Source: Hyphomicrobiales bacterium (GTDB taxonomy: Bacteria > Pseudomonadota > Alphaproteobacteria > Rhizobiales > Rhizobiaceae). Taken from it: a stretch of 64,000 nt of DNA. Position numbers and translations under genes: made by a program. Under the pieces are notes generated by a model. That model was not told where the DNA came from, made no database searches, and saw nothing but the letters and a program-made list of their open reading frames with translations. Where the stretch lies: contig UBNQ01000037.1 in the NCBI GenBank assembly GCA_900466875.1, positions 83,019-147,018 on the forward strand, written 5' to 3'. Within the stretch, counting starts at the first letter, position 1. Each line of letters starts with the position of its first letter. Positions 60,067-64,000 of this stretch are shown one piece after another.

Positions 60067-61674
60067 ATGGCAACCAAGGGGACTGGCTTGCGGGGCGACA
60101 TGACGAATTGGATGCGGCGATCCGGAAACGGCGCAGGTGCTGCAGGCCGCCACAGATATCGCGTGGCTTTCGGCATAGCCTCCGGGCTGACCATTTTCGC
60201 CATCGATACATTCACGACACTGGCAAGCGCCGTCGCCGTGCTTTACGTCCTGGTCATCGTGCTCGCCGGCGATCTGGGCAGCAAGCGTATCATCCGCGCG
60301 ACATCCGCCATCTGCGCGGTCCTTACCCTCATCAGCTTCGCCACCTCCCACGGACAGGACCTAGAATCCCAGGCGACACTGCGCCTGCTGTTCAGCCTTG
60401 CTGCCAATATCGTGACGACGTTCCTCCTGTTGCGACGCGTCGGCGACGAAGCGGCGCTGAAGGAAAGCGAGCACCGCTACCGGACGATCTTCGAGACACT
60501 GGCGATCGCGATCTGGGAGAACGATTTTCGCCTGGTAAAGGCCGAGCTCGACAAGCTGCACGAGCATGGCGTCATCGATATACGGCAATACCTGACAGAT
60601 AACCCTGACTTCGTCGTCGGCATGCGCAAGGCAGTACGGATCACCGATGTCAATCAGACAGCATTGAAGCTGATGGGCGTTCCTTCGAAGGATGAGTTTT
60701 TCCGCACGCTCGACGATTTCCTTCCCGATGCCGATGGCGGTTTCGCGCATTTTCTTGCCGGCATTTTCGAAGGCCAGACCGAATTTCAGTCTGAGACCGT
60801 TGTCCGCAGGCGCGACGGCCGCTTGATCCCGATCCTCGTCGCATTGAGCTTTCCAAGAGATGGTTCGGGCCTCGACCGGATACAGGCAAGCGTCGTCGAC
60901 ATGACCGAGCGCTACCAGTTTCAGGAGGCTCTGGAAGCATCGCGGCAGGAGCTGGAACAGGCATCGCGTGCGGCGATGATCGGCGAGATCTCGGCCTCCA
61001 TCGCCCATGAGGTCAATCAGCCGCTTTCGGCGATCATGACCTTCGTTCAGGCCGGCACGCGCTGGCTGAACCGGCAGCCGCCGGATATCGACGAAGCAAA
61101 GCTGGCGCTGCAGGACGCGGTCGCTGCAACCGAACATGCAGCCCAGGTCGTCAAGCGCGTGCGCATGCTGCTCGGCAAGTCGAAATCTGAAACCGCGGAA
61201 GTGACGGTGGACGCCGCGATCGCCGATGCGGTGCAACTGAAGCAGAAGGAACTTGCCGCCGAAGGCGTGCAGGTAAGCCTTTCACTGACGGCGCATTCCG
61301 GAACCGTCAGGGGCGACCGGGTTCTGCTGCAGCAGGCTTTCCTGAACATCATCATCAACGCCATGCATGCGATGGAAACGACGGAGGCTCGAACGCTGGC
61401 GATCCAGAGCAGTCTCGCGAACGACGGCATCATCATCCGCTTTACCGACAGCGGTGCAGGACTTGGCACCATGCCGCCGGAAACCCTGTTCAAGCCGTTC
61501 AACACGACCAAGCCTAACGGCATGGGTCTCGGTCTTGCCATGTGCCGTTCGATCATGATGGCGCATAGCGGTACGATCTCGATCCGCGACCGGACGGATG
61601 GAACGGGCGCGATCGTTGAGGTACGGCTGCCGCTCGCCGCAGACGAGGAAGAAGCAGTGCCGCTGACCGCTTGA
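60067..61674 (+). CDS. Membrane PAS sensor histidine kinase
   Basis: 535 residues: three or four N-terminal membrane spans (about 33-123) with almost no periplasmic loops, a PAS domain (about 135-285), HisKA with phospho-His314 (IAHEVNQPLSAI), and HATPase with N431, DSGAGLG (461-467) and GMGLGLA (485-491). Kinases of this HEVNQPL type partner FixJ-like regulators; the one at 55917 is the nearest candidate, although not adjacent. Start ATG 60067 has a weak ribosome site; ATG 60100 is possible. Confidence 0.88.
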   Translation: MATKGTGLRGDMTNWMRRSGNGAGAAGRHRYRVAFGIASGLTIFAIDTFTTLASAVAVLYVLVIVLAGDLGSKRIIRATSAICAVLTLISFATSHGQDLESQATLRLLFSLAANIVTTFLLLRRVGDEAALKESEHRYRTIFETLAIAIWENDFRLVKAELDKLHEHGVIDIRQYLTDNPDFVVGMRKAVRITDVNQTALKLMGVPSKDEFFRTLDDFLPDADGGFAHFLAGIFEGQTEFQSETVVRRRDGRLIPILVALSFPRDGSGLDRIQASVVDMTERYQFQEALEASRQELEQASRAAMIGEISASIAHEVNQPLSAIMTFVQAGTRWLNRQPPDIDEAKLALQDAVAATEHAAQVVKRVRMLLGKSKSETAEVTVDAAIADAVQLKQKELAAEGVQVSLSLTAHSGTVRGDRVLLQQAFLNIIINAMHAMETTEARTLAIQSSLANDGIIIRFTDSGAGLGTMPPETLFKPFNTTKPNGMGLGLAMCRSIMMAHSGTISIRDRTDGTGAIVEVRLPLAADEEEAVPLTA

Positions 61675-61684
61675 GAGCGGGTTT

Positions 61685-62458
61685 TTAGACGCCTGAAGAC
61701 GGCAGCTTGGCAACGGCTGCTTTCAATGCCACGCCGCTGACGCGTGTCTTCATCATGTCCCTGACAAGCGCGGAAATAACCTCGGCCGCTTCGCGGATCG
61801 GCAAACCGCCATCGCGGATATTGGAGACGCAGTTGCGGCCGGAATCCGGATTTCCCGGTTTCGGGCCATAGGTGATGTAAGCGCCAAGACTGTCGGCAGC
61901 GGAAAGACCCGGACGCTCACCGACAAGCACGATCGTCAGTTTCGCACCGAGCGCCTGGCCTGCCGGATCACCGAGTGCGACCCGCGCCTGATTGGCGAGC
62001 GCTATCGGCGCCGCCGAGAGGTTCAAGGCGGACAGCTTCGGCAAAAGCGCCTCGATCAGCGGCACGGCATTGAGATCGACTGCGCTCGACGACAACCCGT
62101 CCGCCACGACGATCGCCACGTCATAACCCTTGCCCGCACCCGTCTGTTTCAACCGCTCGGCCGATTCCGCCGCAAGCATCCGCCCGAGATCCGGCCGCCG
62201 GACATAGATGCTGCGATCCGCCGCCATGCTGTCGATCTTGACGACCGAAAGACCAAGACGGTTGAGCCGGTCGGTAAGCGAAGCCCGATCGACGCTGGTC
62301 CAGACCGCATCGCGCGCCCGCGCATGATCGAGCAGGAAGGAGAGTTGCGCCTGCGTCGGCAGACCCGCACCATGGCGACCGAGCGAGACACGCGCATCGG
62401 TCATCTCCTTCAGGTCCAGTGTCTGTTCGGTGGCGCTGGGTTCAATCACCTTTGCCAT
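61685..62458 (-). CDS. eutC: Ethanolamine ammonia-lyase small subunit EutC
   Basis: 257 residues, EutC family: TDARVSLGRHGAGLPT near the start, VVADGLSSSAV (about 126-136), VLVGERPGLSAADSLGAYI and the terminal NCVSNIRDGGLP. With EutB it forms the adenosylcobalamin-dependent lyase that turns ethanolamine into acetaldehyde and ammonia. It starts one base after eutB stops. Confidence 0.96.
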   Translation of the reverse strand: MAKVIEPSATEQTLDLKEMTDARVSLGRHGAGLPTQAQLSFLLDHARARDAVWTSVDRASLTDRLNRLGLSVVKIDSMAADRSIYVRRPDLGRMLAAESAERLKQTGAGKGYDVAIVVADGLSSSAVDLNAVPLIEALLPKLSALNLSAAPIALANQARVALGDPAGQALGAKLTIVLVGERPGLSAADSLGAYITYGPKPGNPDSGRNCVSNIRDGGLPIREAAEVISALVRDMMKTRVSGVALKAAVAKLPSSGV

Positions 62459-62459
62459 G

Positions 62460-63851
62460 TCATGCTCCGATCAGATTGCTGCTGCGGACATAGTTGGAGA
62501 GCGCGGCCGGTTCGCCGATCAGCACTCCGTCCCGATCCGTCAGCCCGATCTCGGAAAGCCATTGTTCGAACTCGGGCGCCGGCGGCCGCTTCAACGTCTC
62601 ACGGCAATAGACGGCGTCGTGATGCGACAGCGACTGGTAGTTCAGCATGATGTCGTCTGCGCCCGGAACGGTGATGACGAAGTTGACGCCGGCCGCGCAG
62701 AGCAGCGTCAGCAGCGTATCCATGTCCTCCTGATCGGCATCGGCATGGTTGGTGTAACAAACGTCGACGCCCATCGGCAGGCCGAGCAGCTTGCCGCAGA
62801 AATGATCCTCGATACCGGCGCGGATGATCTGCTTGCCGTTGAACAGATATTCCGGCCCGATGAAGCCGACGACGGTATTGACGAGCAGCGGATCGAACTC
62901 GCGGGCGACCGCATAGGCGCGCACCTCCATCGTCTGCTGGTCAACGCCGAAATGCGCGTCGGCAGAAAGGGCTGCCCCCTGCCCCGTCTCGAAATACATG
63001 ACGTTTGCGCCCGGCATGCCGCGCTTCAGCGACCGCCCCGCCTCATGCGCTTCCTTCAAGAGCGCCAGATCGACCCCAAAACCGCGATTGGCCTTTTCCG
63101 ATCCCGCTACCGATTGGAAGACGAGATCGACCGGTGCGCCTCGTTCGATCGCATGGATTGCCGTCGTCACATGGCCGAGGCAGCAGGTCTGCGTGGGGAT
63201 CGCCAGCTTCTCCCGCAGCTCATCAAGCAGCGACACGATGCGGATATAGTCTTCGGTACTGTCTGTCGCCGGATTGACGCCGATCACGGCATCGCCCGAT
63301 CCCATCAAGAGCCCGTCGATGGCGGACGCGATGATGCCGCGGCTGTCGTCGGTCGGGTGGTTGGGCTGGTTGCGGGTGGAAAGCCGGCCGGCAAGGCCGA
63401 TCGTGTTGCGGAAACGGGTTACAACGCGGCGTTTGGCCGACACTGCGATCATGTCCTGCAGCCGCATGATTTTCGACACGGCCGCGACCATTTCCGGCGT
63501 CAGCCCGAAGGTCACGGCCTCCAGCCGGTCATGCGTCGTCTCGGGCTTGAGCAGCCATTCTCGGAACTCACCGATGGTAAGCGACGAAACGGCGGAAAAA
63601 GCTTCAGGATCATGCCGTTCGGCGATCAGCCGCGAAACTTCGTCATCATCCGACGAGATCAGTTCGTCACCGAGGAACGCCTTCAACGGCAGATCGGCAA
63701 GCGCCATCTGGGCCGCCAGCCGCTCGACCGGGCCTTCCGCTGCTATGCCTGCCAGCTGGTCGCCGGAACGTTCCGGCGTCGCCTTCGCGAGAAGATCCTT
63801 CAGATCCTCGAAGCGAAAGACCGTCTGCTCGATCGTCGTTTTATAGGCCAT
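62460..63851 (-). CDS. eutB: Ethanolamine ammonia-lyase large subunit EutB
   Basis: 463 residues with the EutB catalytic barrel; segments such as TRFRNTIGLAGRLSTRNQPNHPTDD, GDAVIGVNPATDS, and FETGQGAALSADAHFGVDQQT are characteristic. E. coli EutB is about the same length. No microcompartment genes, EutA reactivase or permease appear in the window, so this is the minimal, non-compartment form; partners may lie upstream of eutB. Ribosome site weak. Confidence 0.96.
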   Translation of the reverse strand: MAYKTTIEQTVFRFEDLKDLLAKATPERSGDQLAGIAAEGPVERLAAQMALADLPLKAFLGDELISSDDDEVSRLIAERHDPEAFSAVSSLTIGEFREWLLKPETTHDRLEAVTFGLTPEMVAAVSKIMRLQDMIAVSAKRRVVTRFRNTIGLAGRLSTRNQPNHPTDDSRGIIASAIDGLLMGSGDAVIGVNPATDSTEDYIRIVSLLDELREKLAIPTQTCCLGHVTTAIHAIERGAPVDLVFQSVAGSEKANRGFGVDLALLKEAHEAGRSLKRGMPGANVMYFETGQGAALSADAHFGVDQQTMEVRAYAVAREFDPLLVNTVVGFIGPEYLFNGKQIIRAGIEDHFCGKLLGLPMGVDVCYTNHADADQEDMDTLLTLLCAAGVNFVITVPGADDIMLNYQSLSHHDAVYCRETLKRPPAPEFEQWLSEIGLTDRDGVLIGEPAALSNYVRSSNLIGA

Positions 63852-64000
63852 GCAGGATCAACCTTTGATAAGGTTCGGTGATGACTTTAGGCCTCCCGGA
63901 TGCGCCGGCACCCTCCAGACCGGCGCGCCCGTCCCGATTAAGCACGACAAACAGCTCGCTTTTCAAGGTCAATCTTGATCCGGCGAAGCGGAGATGTGCT
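63852..64000. other. Upstream region of eutB
   Basis: The last 149 bases precede eutB on the minus strand and hold no gene. No clear promoter box was identified. Confidence 0.4.

Noticed and set aside
1..64000. tRNA, rRNA, CRISPR, prophage or integrative element
   Set aside because: No cloverleaf-like or rRNA sequence, no repeat array, and no integrase, transposase or phage structural gene was recognised while reading; a dedicated tRNA or Rfam scan could still find short RNAs.

Overview
The window reads as a gene-dense (about 60% G+C) stretch of a Rhizobiaceae genome (Rhizobium/Agrobacterium/Sinorhizobium relatives). The signature is a near-complete succinoglycan (exo) cluster next to minCDE, together with TRAP transport, sugar-acid catabolism and eutBC. 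In known relatives exo and min genes often lie on a second chromosome or megaplasmid, so a secondary replicon is a reasonable inference. Genus cannot be fixed from the sequence alone.

Left arm (1-8.2 kb): several small hypothetical proteins, a ferritin-like protein, and a three-gene membrane-phospholipid set laid out like E. coli clsB-ybhP-ybhN (HKD phospholipase D, EEP phosphatase, YbhN-type membrane protein). Next come a degenerate phosphoribosyltransferase and a TetR-aminotransferase pair. Several of these genes carry GGAAC-N16/17-CGTT-like sites, the alphaproteobacterial general-stress (sigma EcfG/RpoE2) promoter, so this arm looks like a stress island.

8.4-17.7 kb: a PAS-GGDEF protein, a DUF763 protein paired with an aminotransferase, a cytosolic sulfite-oxidase-like enzyme, a small lipoprotein, and a three-subunit molybdenum dehydrogenase of PaoABC/YagTSR type. 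The dehydrogenase is divergent from a TetR regulator across a perfect 14-bp palindrome.

17.7-38.9 kb: the exo cluster in the order P-N-O-M-A-L-K-H / V-T-(extra glycosyltransferase) / W (inverted) / U-X / Y-F-Q. It encodes priming (ExoY), sugar addition (ExoA, L, M, O, U, W), decoration (ExoH, ExoV), flipping (ExoT), polymerisation and export (ExoQ, ExoP, ExoF), cleavage (ExoK), UDP-glucose supply (ExoN) and a small repressor (ExoX). exoB, exoZ and exoI are not in the window. minEDC follows immediately, with a perfect CtrA box upstream of minC.

41-51.8 kb: a GntR-controlled sugar-acid regulon with two dehydrogenases, an FAD-linked oxidase, a FAH-family enzyme, a DctPQM TRAP transporter, an enolase-superfamily enzyme and an EamA transporter. 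Two similar GntR-type inverted repeats lie at the divergent promoter and before the FAH gene.

52-64 kb: a taurine-pyruvate-aminotransferase-like enzyme with a ureohydrolase, then a signalling and stress block. That block holds three receiver proteins, an AraC regulator, a ZnF-UBP protein convergent with a cNMP/Trx-fold/TrxR-like flavoprotein that lacks its CxxC, Dps, and a membrane PAS histidine kinase. Ethanolamine ammonia-lyase (eutBC) closes the window. No tRNA, rRNA, CRISPR array, transposase or integrase was seen.
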